A DNA stretch of 64,000 bases from UBA2287 sp037442025 (GTDB taxonomy: Bacteria; Bacteroidota; Bacteroidia; Bacteroidales; Tenuifilaceae), in assembly GCA_037442025.1 (NCBI GenBank), contig JBBIRB010000007.1, forward strand, positions 1-64,000, in the 5' to 3' direction. The position numbers were made by a program, and so were the translations under genes. This document shows positions 43,618-52,306 of the stretch, one piece after another. The stretch's first letter is position 1. Each line of letters opens with the position of its first letter. The notes beneath the pieces were generated by a model. That model saw only the letters and a program-made list of their open reading frames with translations, did not search any database and was not told the origin of the DNA.

Positions 43618-43778
43618 GCTCCAACAGGTTTTCTGGCTTACTCCCCTTTGGTCGGCCTTCCCATCTCTTTGTATTCACTAACGAGACAGTGGCAAAAGGT
43701 TGACAAAAGGTTAAGGAGATTACAGCAGCGGGTACTGCCCCCGATTTCCACGGGATTCCCTAATTGATAACGCAGTAA
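43618..43778 (-). promoter_or_regulatory. Cobalamin (vitamin B12) riboswitch
   Basis: Read on the minus strand, the conserved aptamer elements occur in order. They are GGGAATCCCGTGGAAATC and then CAGTACCCGC and CTGTAA (core); TTTTGCCACTGT; GATGGGAAGGC; and the B12-box region AAGCCAGAAAACCTG (43625-43639). The spacing is normal for the Bacteroidota type. It ends 121 bases before the DUF4465 ATG. By family knowledge, adenosylcobalamin or another corrinoid lowers expression of the operon. The boundaries given are approximate. The remainder of the 399-base gap 43498-43896 holds the leader and, from 43779, an AT-rich stretch with the divergent antiporter promoter. Confidence 0.94.
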
Positions 43779-43896
43779 ATATACAACACAAAAATTACAT
43801 AGCTGCGTAAACGCTTACGATAATATTAATGTTTTTCAACAAATCGGTTTTTAGTTATATTTACAAACTCATGCTGGAATATAAAAACCTTTTGAA

Positions 43897-45366
43897 TTGG
43901 AACTTCTAATTGGAAGCGGACTTTTAGTTTTTTCGTTAATGCTTGTTGCAGCCATTCTGGCCAGCAAAACGAGTGGTCGGCTGGGCGTACCTGCACTGCT
44001 CGTTTTCCTTGCAATAGGCATTTTAGCAGGTGAAGATGCTTTGAGCATTGTTAGTTTCAACGATTTTAATATAAGCCAATATTTGGGAATAGTGTCGCTC
44101 ACAACCATTCTTTTCTCAGGAGGATTAGATACGAGGCTCAAGAGTGTTCGGCCCATTATGTGGCGAGGCGTTTCGTTATCGACCGTTGGTGTTGCAGGAA
44201 CTGCACTGGCTGTTGGACTTTTGGTTTGGGCTCTAACCAATTTTAGTTTAATTGAAGGGCTACTATTAGGATCCATTATAGCATCGACCGATGCGGCTGC
44301 TGTTTTCTCAATTCTTCGTTCAAAAAATCTTGAACTCAAGCACAACCTCCGTCCTATTCTCGAGTTGGAGTCGGGAAGCAACGACCCAATGGCCTACATG
44401 CTAACTTTAATTTTCTCTTTTGTACTGGCTGGTCAGGGTTTCCCCGGAGGTAGTGTGGTAATGTTTTTCATCCTTCAGGTGGGAGTTGGAATTCTTCTGG
44501 GTTTGCTTATGGGCAAACTAATGGAATGGCTAATTAACAGAATCGATCTCGATTACGATGGGTTGTATTCGGTTCTAATTTTGGCACTGGCTTTTTTAAC
44601 ATACTCGCTAACCGACCTGCTTCGAGGCAACGGATTCCTGGCGGTTTACATAGCTGCAGTATTTGTTGGCAACCAAAACTTCATTCACAAAAAATCGATC
44701 ATGCGATTTTTCGATGGACTGGCCTGGCTAATGCAAATTGTAATGTTTGTTGCGTTGGGCATTTTGCTAGTCCCATCGCAAATAGGGCCTGTACTTGGAA
44801 CGGGGATCTTAGTGGCTGTTATTCTTATTTTCATTGCTCGGCCTGCGGGAGTATTTCTGAGTTTAATCCCATTCAGAATGACATTCAAGGACCGGCTCTT
44901 CATTTCGTGGGTTGGCTTGAGGGGTGCGGTTCCCATTGTGTTTGCATCGTACCCTATAATTTTAGGGGTTGAAAAAGGTGAAACCATTTTTAATATCGTA
45001 TTCTTTGTAGTGGTTGCATCGGTTTTATTACAGGGAACCACGTTTGCTGTAATTGCCAGATGGCTCAACCTGCTGCGGCCTGTTAAAACGAAAACCCGAT
45101 ACCCACTCGAACTCGAAACCCGTAACGATTTTCACAACGAACTTTTCGAGGTGGAGGTTTCGCAAGGCTGCATTGCCGATGGTAAAACCATTGTTGAACT
45201 TAATATTCCTGCAAACGTTCTGATTGTGCTGATAAACCGCAGCAACAAATTCATTACGCCCAACGGAACAACCGAAATTAAAGGCGGCGACAAGTTGCTG
45301 GTAATGACCGACAATATTATTGAGCTGGAGCAACTTAATAGTTGCCTGGGTATTCACGAAGTGTGA
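43897..45366 (+). CDS. Potassium/proton antiporter, NhaP2/CvrA type
   Basis: A 489-residue CPA1 antiporter with about 12 membrane segments. The ion-site motifs are SSTDAAAVFS-like (here IASTDAAAVFSILR) and ELESGSNDPMAYML, typical of K+/H+ exchangers of the NhaP2 group. The C-terminus (residues about 400-485) is a TrkA-C-like domain (GCIADGKTIVELNIPANVLIV...GDKLLVMTD) that binds regulatory nucleotides in relatives. The start is a TTG at 43897; the frame is closed by a stop at 43882 and the next Met (43939) would cut into the first membrane segment. An ATG at 43871 is in another frame. Confidence 0.9.
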   Translation: MELLIGSGLLVFSLMLVAAILASKTSGRLGVPALLVFLAIGILAGEDALSIVSFNDFNISQYLGIVSLTTILFSGGLDTRLKSVRPIMWRGVSLSTVGVAGTALAVGLLVWALTNFSLIEGLLLGSIIASTDAAAVFSILRSKNLELKHNLRPILELESGSNDPMAYMLTLIFSFVLAGQGFPGGSVVMFFILQVGVGILLGLLMGKLMEWLINRIDLDYDGLYSVLILALAFLTYSLTDLLRGNGFLAVYIAAVFVGNQNFIHKKSIMRFFDGLAWLMQIVMFVALGILLVPSQIGPVLGTGILVAVILIFIARPAGVFLSLIPFRMTFKDRLFISWVGLRGAVPIVFASYPIILGVEKGETIFNIVFFVVVASVLLQGTTFAVIARWLNLLRPVKTKTRYPLELETRNDFHNELFEVEVSQGCIADGKTIVELNIPANVLIVLINRSNKFITPNGTTEIKGGDKLLVMTDNIIELEQLNSCLGIHEV

Positions 45367-45380
45367 AATACAATAAATTT

Positions 45381-46481
45381 CTAACGAAGACAACTAAATA
45401 ATTTCAAATCATCCACACAATATAGTTCACTCATGCAACTTACTGTTAAGCACGAGTGGGCTGGTAGAATGGCTAACCAGTCGCCTTCGCAAATAGTGTT
45501 GAAAAAAACGGTATTACTCCCTTTAATAACACCATGTTCCTGCGATACTGACTGCAAAAAAACGTTTTCAATAGGATTCGTCCACGTATTGTCGTTGTTC
45601 AACCTGCAAACAGCACCAAAGGAAACCTCTCCCGATTGTTGAATATATGTATCTTTTGATAAATGCACAGCACCGCCCCAAATTACTGCTCTGTTTTCGC
45701 TCGGATAAACTGCATTTACCGGGCAGGCCAATGCAACTGCAATGGATTCAACGTCACAAACCCCATGCGATGCCTGTTGCATATCGAAAAACACAAAATT
45801 GCCCGGACGTAACTCATCGACACCCCGAAAAACAGAGGCCAGAGTGCTTGTTGGAGTATCGCCATACGACACCATTAAATTGGGAAAATGTGTTACCCAT
45901 CGCCTTTTAAGCTCTTCTAAAACACCTATGGCTTGGCCATTTAGTACCTCAATTTCTAACGGCTTTACATTATACGAATGCCCTGCATGGGAAAGAAAAC
46001 CAGAAAACGAGAGGTTACTTCTACTATTTATATAATCTATTACGTCGGCAATTTGCTTGTGGTCGTTCATATTAAACCCGCTTCTACCTTGCCCCGTATC
46101 AATTTCTAACATAATTGAAACGTTTCCCGTTACATGTTGAGCTACCTGCTTGGCTCCATTTACAGTTGAAGTAATGAGAGTTAATTTTACTTCGTTCGCG
46201 AGTAAATTAATGTGTTCGAATTGACTTGGCGACGGGGGGATTGCCAGCAGAATATCTTTCCAACCATCGGATGCAAAATACTGAGCCATAGGTACCGATG
46301 AAACAGCTATTCGATCGACTCCGTAGGTTCGGAACCAACGACCAACCTCAGCGCTCTGATGGGTTTTAAAGTGAGGGCGGAGAACCACACCAAGTTTATG
46401 GGCCTTTTCGACCATAAACTGAATATTTGCAAGACATTTTGCCTTGTTAAGCAGCAGAGTAGGTTTATTGAAAGGCAACAT
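45381..46481 (-). CDS. D-threonine aldolase / D-serine dehydratase-like PLP enzyme
   Basis: A 366-residue fold-type III PLP enzyme. The N-terminal alanine-racemase-like barrel has the Schiff-base lysine K39 (RPHFKTHQS). The C-terminal domain carries a metal site with H342 and C344 (PAHSC), as in chicken D-serine dehydratase and bacterial D-threonine aldolase. It probably cleaves or deaminates beta-hydroxy D-amino acids. The substrate cannot be settled by sequence. It is the last gene of a run with the PhnP-like (three-base gap) and BASS transporter genes. Confidence 0.88.
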   Translation of the reverse strand: MLPFNKPTLLLNKAKCLANIQFMVEKAHKLGVVLRPHFKTHQSAEVGRWFRTYGVDRIAVSSVPMAQYFASDGWKDILLAIPPSPSQFEHINLLANEVKLTLITSTVNGAKQVAQHVTGNVSIMLEIDTGQGRSGFNMNDHKQIADVIDYINSRSNLSFSGFLSHAGHSYNVKPLEIEVLNGQAIGVLEELKRRWVTHFPNLMVSYGDTPTSTLASVFRGVDELRPGNFVFFDMQQASHGVCDVESIAVALACPVNAVYPSENRAVIWGGAVHLSKDTYIQQSGEVSFGAVCRLNNDNTWTNPIENVFLQSVSQEHGVIKGSNTVFFNTICEGDWLAILPAHSCLTVSCMSELYCVDDLKLFSCLR

Positions 46482-46484
46482 TAT

Positions 46485-47246
46485 TTAAACCTCAATTGTA
46501 AGTCCATCGTAGGCCAACATAACATTTTCGGGTAAGTTTTTCTGTACCAATTGGTATAAGCCCATTTGATGGCTAATGTGAGTAATGAAAGCTTTTCGGG
46601 GGCTCAGCTCGGAAATTAATTTGAGTGCTTCGGGGAGTGAAAAATGTGAAATGTGTTTTTGCTGTCTCAATGCACCCACAACTAAAAACTTACACCCAAC
46701 AAGTTTCTCCTTTTCCTCTTCCGATATAAAGTTGACATCGGTAAGGTATGCAAAGTCGCCAATTCGAAAGCTGTATACAGGCAATTTATTGTGAAAAGCC
46801 CTAATAGGAATAATTTTAACTCCCATAACGTTGAACGGTTGACCCTCAATTGGGTAAAGCACTAATTCGGGGGCTCCCGGATATTTCTCCTCCTCAAAAA
46901 CATACGAAAAATGGCACTTCAGAGCCTCATGCACTCTCGTCTCTGCCCAAATGTTCATAGGTTTCTGCATTAGGTAGTTGAAGGCTCTAACATCATCAAG
47001 CCCCGCAATGTGGTCGCGATGCTCATGGGTAATTATAATGGCATCGAGGGTTTTAACCCTAGCCCTGAGCATTTGCTGACGAAAATCGGGGCCCGCATCA
47101 ATAAGGATGTTTGTTCCGTTGCTTGAAACCAATGCCGATGTTCGAAGGCGCTTATCGCGCAAATCGGCAGACTGGCAGTTGGGACAAGGGCATGCAATAA
47201 CGGGTACGCCCTGCGAAGTTCCAGTGCCTAAAAAAGTTATGGTCAC
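46485..47246 (-). CDS. MBL-fold metal-dependent hydrolase (PhnP/RNase Z-like)
   Basis: A 253-residue metallo-beta-lactamase-fold protein. The metal motif is THEHRDHIAG. Further ligands are the Asp in YLTDVNFI and the His in ITHISHQM. An N-terminal CPCPNCQS motif is the extra zinc site seen in PhnP. It probably hydrolyses a phosphodiester such as a cyclic phosphate. The start is a GTG, one base after the stop of the BASS transporter gene, so translation is coupled. The real substrate is unknown. Confidence 0.86.
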   Translation of the reverse strand: MTITFLGTGTSQGVPVIACPCPNCQSADLRDKRLRTSALVSSNGTNILIDAGPDFRQQMLRARVKTLDAIIITHEHRDHIAGLDDVRAFNYLMQKPMNIWAETRVHEALKCHFSYVFEEEKYPGAPELVLYPIEGQPFNVMGVKIIPIRAFHNKLPVYSFRIGDFAYLTDVNFISEEEKEKLVGCKFLVVGALRQQKHISHFSLPEALKLISELSPRKAFITHISHQMGLYQLVQKNLPENVMLAYDGLTIEV

Positions 47247-47247
47247 T

Positions 47248-48165
47248 TTACGCGTTTTTAGTTTGTAACGATTTTATTGACAAAAAGATAAGATAAAAAA
47301 GTACCATTACGGCTAGTACAGCCGAAGGGATAGTTGCTTCCTTTCCAAAAAGGGTTAGGGAAGTAAAAACAGAGAAACCAGAACTTTTTATGGTTGCAAG
47401 CATATTTTGCGTTAACCTAATTGATGGTTCAACCTTAAATTTTTTTGCTAAAAATTCATATGCTATTCCCAATCCGAAAAGGCCAATGAAAAGAACAAAA
47501 CCCACAAGAAGCAACTTTTTGGGGTCGTCATAAACCACATCGCGATTAAGGCCAACCGCTACAAAAATTAGAAATGCAAACCCCCAATCGACCACTTTAC
47601 CTCTAACACGTTGAATAATTGGAAACCAATATTTGACTCGAAGCAGCTGGGCAATCAGCAAGGGGAATACAACAAGTTGCAGCATGGTAATAAATAAATC
47701 GAGAGGTTTAATCCCTTTGCTCCCGGCAAATACCTCGACCAAAACGGGTGCAAAAAAAATGGAAGCCAAAAATGCTGCTGAAACTCCTATAATTGCATAA
47801 TTTACATCGCCCTTCAGAATATATGAGAATGGGATTATGGCAACGCCTGGGGGTGCTGCAACAATAACTACAAAACCGTAAAAAAGGTCGTCGGAAGGCA
47901 TTAAAATCCAGGCTAATGTAAGTAAAACGAACCCAAATAGGAAGTAGTTAAGCGCAATACCTGCAAAAAAGGGAACTACCACTTTGCGCAGCGAATTAAT
48001 TACAGCGAAATCGAGCCCTGTGAGCGAAAATGTCATTGTTAAAGCTAAGGCAATAATAGTGTAGGATTTTAACATTTCGGCATAACCTCCAAAAGTTAAA
48101 CCTGCAATAACAGCAAAAACCAGTATAGAATTTCGGTTTAGAAGAATAATCCTAATTAATCTCAT
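47248..48165 (-). CDS. Bile acid:sodium symporter (BASS) family membrane protein
   Basis: A 305-residue membrane protein with about ten membrane segments, BASS/arsenite-transporter type, with IVAAPPGVAIIPFSYILKGD in the crossover region. I start it at ATG 48165 (MRLIRIILLNRN). The longer frame to 48198 would begin upstream of the -7 box at 48184-48191. Transport of an organic anion with Na+ is presumed by family. It is co-transcribed with the PhnP-like gene and probably the D-threonine-aldolase-like gene. Confidence 0.83.
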   Translation of the reverse strand: MRLIRIILLNRNSILVFAVIAGLTFGGYAEMLKSYTIIALALTMTFSLTGLDFAVINSLRKVVVPFFAGIALNYFLFGFVLLTLAWILMPSDDLFYGFVVIVAAPPGVAIIPFSYILKGDVNYAIIGVSAAFLASIFFAPVLVEVFAGSKGIKPLDLFITMLQLVVFPLLIAQLLRVKYWFPIIQRVRGKVVDWGFAFLIFVAVGLNRDVVYDDPKKLLLVGFVLFIGLFGLGIAYEFLAKKFKVEPSIRLTQNMLATIKSSGFSVFTSLTLFGKEATIPSAVLAVMVLFYLIFLSIKSLQTKNA

Positions 48166-48183
48166 AGCATGTGGTTGACAAGC

Positions 48184-48191
48184 CAAATATA
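48184..48191 (-). promoter_or_regulatory. -7 box for the BASS-PhnP-aldolase operon
   Basis: On the minus strand TATATTTG matches TAnnTTTG. It gives a leader of about 10-12 bases and rules out the longer start at 48198. Confidence 0.45.
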
Positions 48192-48244
48192 GCATCATTT
48201 TTCGAACCGCTAGTTAGAATAATATCCCTAACTTTAAGCCAAAA

Positions 48245-48952
48245 ATGTTAGGCAAACTTTTCCTGATACCAACTACTCTTGGCGGAGAAAATATAAATGA
48301 TGTAATACCCGCTAATGTAATTGATAAAACCCGTGAAATTGACCATTTCATTGTTGAAGACATCCGTACAGCTCGCCGCTACCTATCGAAACTAAAACCC
48401 ATTATACCTATAAGCGAAATTCAGTTCTTCGAACTGAACGAGCATACAACACAAATACAAGCTGAAAAGTTGATAGCCCCATTGCTCCAGGGCAAATTGG
48501 TTGGTCTCCTTTCCGAAGCAGGCGTTCCGGCTGTAGCCGACCCAGGGTCGAACATTGTTGCCCTAGCACACAGAATGGGGATTGAAGTAATACCCCTTAC
48601 GGGGCCCAGCAGCATTCTGATGGCCGTTATGGCCGGCGGATTATCGGGTCAGAACTTTGCGTTTGTTGGGTACCTGCCCGTTCAACAGCACGAAAGAGAA
48701 AAGCGCATACGGCAACTCGAACTGCGATCGCGCGAAGAGCGGCAAGCTCAATTCTTCATTGAAACCCCTTACCGTAATAACCAAATGCTCCAGTCGCTTG
48801 CAGATGTATTGGCACCACGTACATTGGTAACAGTTGCCTGCGACCTTACGCTTCCTTCACAATTTATTTCTACCCGTAAAGCAGCCGACTGGAAAAAAGA
48901 AATGCCCGACCTGCATAAAAGGCCAAGCATTTTTGGTATTATGCAGCAATAG
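48245..48952 (+). CDS. SAM-dependent tetrapyrrole-methylase-fold enzyme (RsmI-like)
   Basis: A 235-residue methyltransferase of the RsmI/YraL type, which 2'-O-methylates C1402 of 16S rRNA in other bacteria. Landmarks are LFLIPTTLGG at the N-terminus, VEDIRTARRYL, LLSEAGVPAVADPGS, IEVIPLTGPSSILMAVMAGGLSG and FFIETPYRNNQML. It is shorter than E. coli RsmI (286 residues) because it lacks the C-terminal domain, which is common for the second RsmI-like gene of Bacteroidota. It might therefore have another substrate. It converges on the FKBP gene, four bases apart. Confidence 0.87.
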   Translation: MLGKLFLIPTTLGGENINDVIPANVIDKTREIDHFIVEDIRTARRYLSKLKPIIPISEIQFFELNEHTTQIQAEKLIAPLLQGKLVGLLSEAGVPAVADPGSNIVALAHRMGIEVIPLTGPSSILMAVMAGGLSGQNFAFVGYLPVQQHEREKRIRQLELRSREERQAQFFIETPYRNNQMLQSLADVLAPRTLVTVACDLTLPSQFISTRKAADWKKEMPDLHKRPSIFGIMQQ

Positions 48953-48955
48953 TTA

Positions 48956-49936
48956 CTATTTTTTACTTTCTTGCTGGGCTTTACTCAAAATCGATATTTC
49001 AAAAACCAGGGGGGTATATGGAAAAATGGATTGGGCCCCTGTAGCGCCATAAGCTTTCGAGCTGGGTATTAGAACTTTTGCAAAACTCTCGCGACGCATT
49101 TTCTTGAGAACTATTGAGAAACCATCGATATAGGATGCATCACCTATTTTAATGCTCATTGGCCGATAATCCTTATTGGCATCAAACATAAAATTAGCTC
49201 TTGCAACTGAATCGATATTTGTGTCGAAAACCCATCCATCGGTAAAACTGCCAATATAATTTACGCTATCTACTGTTTGGTTGGCCAAGTATAAATCGCC
49301 AAGCCCCTCATTCAGTTCAAGAAAATACACACCATCCATCAAAATGGTATCGGGAACGGGGTCGGGATGATAATAAGCCGCTAAAAACTGATCTATCATT
49401 TCCTGCTCATAAGCATCGGGGTTGGTAACCACTCTTTGCAGGTTAATATTATATATAACCGATGAGTAAGCTGGTAAATTTTTAAACGATTGGCTTCCCC
49501 ATGCAAGTCGAGAGGGCATGATAAAAGTTGCCGTACCGCCCTGTTTCATAAGCGATAAGCCATCGGTTATGCCTGCCAACATGACGCTAGTTGTGCTTTT
49601 AAAACGAGTAAAGCGGGGCACGTATCGGGTTCGTCGGGCCCAAATCTCGTGGAGCTTGGCCAAGTCGGAATTGGAGGTTTCAAAAATATCGCCATCCAAG
49701 TTGGTGCCGGTATAATTGTACAAAACATAGTCGTCGGCTGCGGGACTATTGCCGTCACCCTGTGTATGAATTTTATAATAAACGCCTGAAGGAGTAACCG
49801 AATAATCGGAATAGTATAAACTAATAAAGGCTTGTAAACGAAGCATCTCATCGGCTTCGGTTTCATCAATTTCCCTTTCGCATGCGAACAACGCCAGGAG
49901 GCTAAATAATGCAATTGCAACTTTAAATCGGTTCAT
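48956..49936 (-). CDS. Lipoprotein with two FKBP-like domains (third of a tandem set)
   Basis: A 326-residue lipoprotein (lipobox Cys 19, LFACERE). Two FKBP-like domains are visible: about residues 45-170 (SGVYYKIHTQGDG, YVLYNYTGTNLDGDIFETS, SVIYNINLQRV) and about 195-320 (GVYFLELNEGLGD, SYIDGFSIVLKKMRRESFAKVLIPSSKAYGATG, PLVFEISIL). The first is diverged at the active-site aromatics, so proline isomerase activity is doubtful for it. It is the last gene of the nrnA-gldI cluster, four bases after the preceding one. A role in folding or assembly of surface proteins is likely. Confidence 0.85.
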   Translation of the reverse strand: MNRFKVAIALFSLLALFACEREIDETEADEMLRLQAFISLYYSDYSVTPSGVYYKIHTQGDGNSPAADDYVLYNYTGTNLDGDIFETSNSDLAKLHEIWARRTRYVPRFTRFKSTTSVMLAGITDGLSLMKQGGTATFIMPSRLAWGSQSFKNLPAYSSVIYNINLQRVVTNPDAYEQEMIDQFLAAYYHPDPVPDTILMDGVYFLELNEGLGDLYLANQTVDSVNYIGSFTDGWVFDTNIDSVARANFMFDANKDYRPMSIKIGDASYIDGFSIVLKKMRRESFAKVLIPSSKAYGATGAQSIFPYTPLVFEISILSKAQQESKK

Positions 49937-49940
49937 TCTT

Positions 49941-50852
49941 TTAATTATTAACTTTCAAACTATCGATTCGAACCTCACAAATTAGGGGTGTGTACGGATA
50001 AACCTCATCGTATTTCTGAGGGCCCGAAGTAAGGGGCGAAGGTAATAAAATAAATGCAACGTCGCCAACTTTTAACTTTGTTAAGCTAAGTACAAGGCCA
50101 AGCATTGTATTATTGGGTGTAAGGCTAAACAACTCATTTTGGTTTGCTGTTCGGTATACAAGCTCCCCGTTTAATTTTGAAATTTTGCACCATGCATAAA
50201 CATTACCACCATTTGCAGGCACTTGATTTCCTGTTCCCTGAACCGTTAAGCCCAGCCAAAATCCTTCGTTGAAGTAGGCGAAATTTGGGCTCGCAGTGTT
50301 CAAATAATTAGCAATGCTTGCCATCTCAAGTTTTATGTTTGCATTACTAACGGAAACAATTTGAATATCGTATACCAAAGGCGACCATGCAGGTACGGGG
50401 CCAAATTCGTTGCCTCCAAAGCCAAGGTTCGATGCAAAGAGTACCTTTCCCTTCTGCTTCCCTCGGGCTAGCAACAGCCCTCTTTTTACACCTTCAACAA
50501 GGTTCCCAGTGCCTGCAACGGTTCGTATGGGACGAAAAGTGCGGAAAAGGGTATCGAGGTTATTGGCTAATGCAACCGACTTAATGTTAGTGTCGAATAT
50601 TTGGTTACTTAATGTTTTAGCCACATACCAAAATTGCAGCGAATCGCCGGTGGCAACCTTGTAGCCGTAAGCTATTGAATCAATGGCATAGTATACACCA
50701 TTTTCATATTTAAAATTGTATGAATTGCTCTTAAGAAACTGCTCAATGGTTGAATTTTGCTCAGCAACCATCTCGCTCTCAAGGTCCTTGGTACAAGAAA
50801 TTGCTATAAGAAAAAGGATTAGAAGAGGAAGCCTTGTAATTCGAAAAATCAT
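49941..50852 (-). CDS. Lipoprotein with two degenerate FKBP-like domains
   Basis: A 303-residue lipoprotein (lipobox Cys near residue 20, IAISCTKD). The two repeats are recognisable by their layout: FWYVAKTLSNQIFDTN...LVEGVKRGLLLARGKQKGKVLFASNLGFGG...PLVYDIQIV, and YAWCKISKLNGELVYRT...LKVGDVAFILLPSPLTSG...PLICEVRI. The catalytic pocket residues are poorly kept, so it may be a structural or binding relative. Its start overlaps the stop of the upstream FKBP gene (ATGA), so the genes are translationally coupled. Confidence 0.82.
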   Translation of the reverse strand: MIFRITRLPLLILFLIAISCTKDLESEMVAEQNSTIEQFLKSNSYNFKYENGVYYAIDSIAYGYKVATGDSLQFWYVAKTLSNQIFDTNIKSVALANNLDTLFRTFRPIRTVAGTGNLVEGVKRGLLLARGKQKGKVLFASNLGFGGNEFGPVPAWSPLVYDIQIVSVSNANIKLEMASIANYLNTASPNFAYFNEGFWLGLTVQGTGNQVPANGGNVYAWCKISKLNGELVYRTANQNELFSLTPNNTMLGLVLSLTKLKVGDVAFILLPSPLTSGPQKYDEVYPYTPLICEVRIDSLKVNN

Positions 50853-51733
50853 TTCAATCCGGGCTTAACATCAACAATTTCAACTTCAAAAATAACCGAG
50901 GTGAAGGCAGGCACAATGCCCGTGGTACTGCCACCCTGACCAAAAGCGAGGCTCGACGGGATAATAAAAAGCGACTTTTCGGATCTACGCATCATACCAA
51001 TGGCCTCTTCGAGGCCGGGTATAACCTGCCATTTCTGTCCGTAAACGAAAACGAAGGGTTCGTTGCGCTTTCGGGTAGAGTCGAAAAATTTGCCATTAAA
51101 GAAACGCCCTTCGAAATGTACGGTAATAGTATCGCCCTTGGCTATTATATTCCCTGTACCATGCTGAACGGGAATATAATACATACCCGACCCGGTAGGT
51201 TCGAAGGCTAATGGTTGCCCTTCAAGATACTGTTTCAAAAGAACCTTTTCGTACTCGCCAAAGTCTTCGATCCACTTTAAAAAAGCTTCCTTCTCCTGAA
51301 GGTACTGCTTCTCGGTTTGAATTTCGAGCAAATTAATATCAACACGCATTAACGAACCGGGTTGAATGAATTGTGGTAAAGTTGTTTCGATGGTTTGAGA
51401 AAAGAAAGCATCGGCAGAGATGTAAAAAGTAGCACTATCGCCTTGCTCCATAAGCAAGAAGCATTCGTCTATTGACCCTGGGAATTGCGATTCGGAAAGT
51501 TGAAACTTTCGGGTTCCATGAAAAAATATTGAATCGGACAGGGTTCGATAAGCTACGCTAACAGTAATATAATCTTGAGGCGATGGTTTTACACGAGAGT
51601 CGCCCAGGGTAATCAACCTATAATGAATACCTGAATTGGATACAGAGTAACCCGGAAATAGTTTGGATTCATTACTACAAGAAGCAATGAACAGAATGAT
51701 AAATAGGTAAATGGGCCAAAAATGGTACTTCAT
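50849..51733 (-). CDS. Lipoprotein with two FKBP-type domains, the second canonical
   Basis: A 294-residue lipoprotein (lipobox Cys near residue 19, IASCSNES). The N-terminal domain (35-145) is diverged. The C-terminal one (180-290) is a standard FKBP: GSGMYYIPVQHGTG, GDTITVHFEGRFFNGKFFDST, WQVIPGLEEAIGMMRRSEKSLFIIPSSLAFG and TSVIFEVEIVDV. It should have proline isomerase activity. It lies 39 bases after gldI. Confidence 0.87.
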   Translation of the reverse strand: MKYHFWPIYLFIILFIASCSNESKLFPGYSVSNSGIHYRLITLGDSRVKPSPQDYITVSVAYRTLSDSIFFHGTRKFQLSESQFPGSIDECFLLMEQGDSATFYISADAFFSQTIETTLPQFIQPGSLMRVDINLLEIQTEKQYLQEKEAFLKWIEDFGEYEKVLLKQYLEGQPLAFEPTGSGMYYIPVQHGTGNIIAKGDTITVHFEGRFFNGKFFDSTRKRNEPFVFVYGQKWQVIPGLEEAIGMMRRSEKSLFIIPSSLAFGQGGSTTGIVPAFTSVIFEVEIVDVKPGLK

Positions 51734-51772
51734 CGGTTGCTAGGAAGATACAGGTTGTAAATATAGGAAAAA

Positions 51773-52306
51773 TTAGTTCTTAACAACAACATTTATTACA
51801 CGAACATCATAAACAATAATTGACCGAGGTGGAATTTTATTCAGATCGCCAAGTAGCCCATGTGCCAAATGGGGGGGTAAAATAAATTTACCGCTCTGCC
51901 CAAGTTGCATAAGCAACACAGCCATTTCTAGGCCCGACTCAACACCTCCGTATCCAACAACAAACTCCTTGGGCTTTTGGCTTTTCGAAGTGTAGCAAAT
52001 GGTGCCGTCGAGCAGAGATAATGTATATTCGAGGGTTACCACATCGCCATTTTTAATAGGTGTACCATTCCCTTGGCCCCATACCAAATAGTAAAGACCC
52101 GAACCATTTTCGGCCATACCTTTCAATTCGTGTCGATCTATATAAGCCTGAATAAGTTCTCTGTCCTTTTCAACCAGGGCCTGATTTACTTCCTGTAATG
52201 CTTTTTTGGTTTCTCCCAGTGGCATTCTATTATTTCGGCTGCCATCGAATTGGCACGAACAAAGCATTAGTAAAAAACAGCATAATAAAAGGGATTGAGT
52301 TTTCAT
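51773..52306 (-). CDS. gldI: FKBP-type isomerase lipoprotein, GldI-like
   Basis: A 177-residue lipoprotein (CSC at the end of the signal peptide) with a single FKBP domain: GSGLYYLVWGQGNGTP, GDVVTLEYTLSLLDGTICYTSK, GVESGLEMAVLLMQLGQSGKFILPPHLAHG. Size, lipidation and position directly after nrnA (four-base overlap, ATGA), with ndk divergent beyond, match gldI of gliding Bacteroidota. There GldI is needed for gliding motility and probably for folding T9SS/gliding proteins. Orthology by synteny is good, but gliding by this organism is inference. Confidence 0.78.
   Translation of the reverse strand: MKTQSLLLCCFLLMLCSCQFDGSRNNRMPLGETKKALQEVNQALVEKDRELIQAYIDRHELKGMAENGSGLYYLVWGQGNGTPIKNGDVVTLEYTLSLLDGTICYTSKSQKPKEFVVGYGGVESGLEMAVLLMQLGQSGKFILPPHLAHGLLGDLNKIPPRSIIVYDVRVINVVVKN

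Noticed and set aside
43871..43896. ATG start for the K+/H+ antiporter at 43871
   Set aside because: It is out of frame with the protein and runs into a stop after 12 codons.
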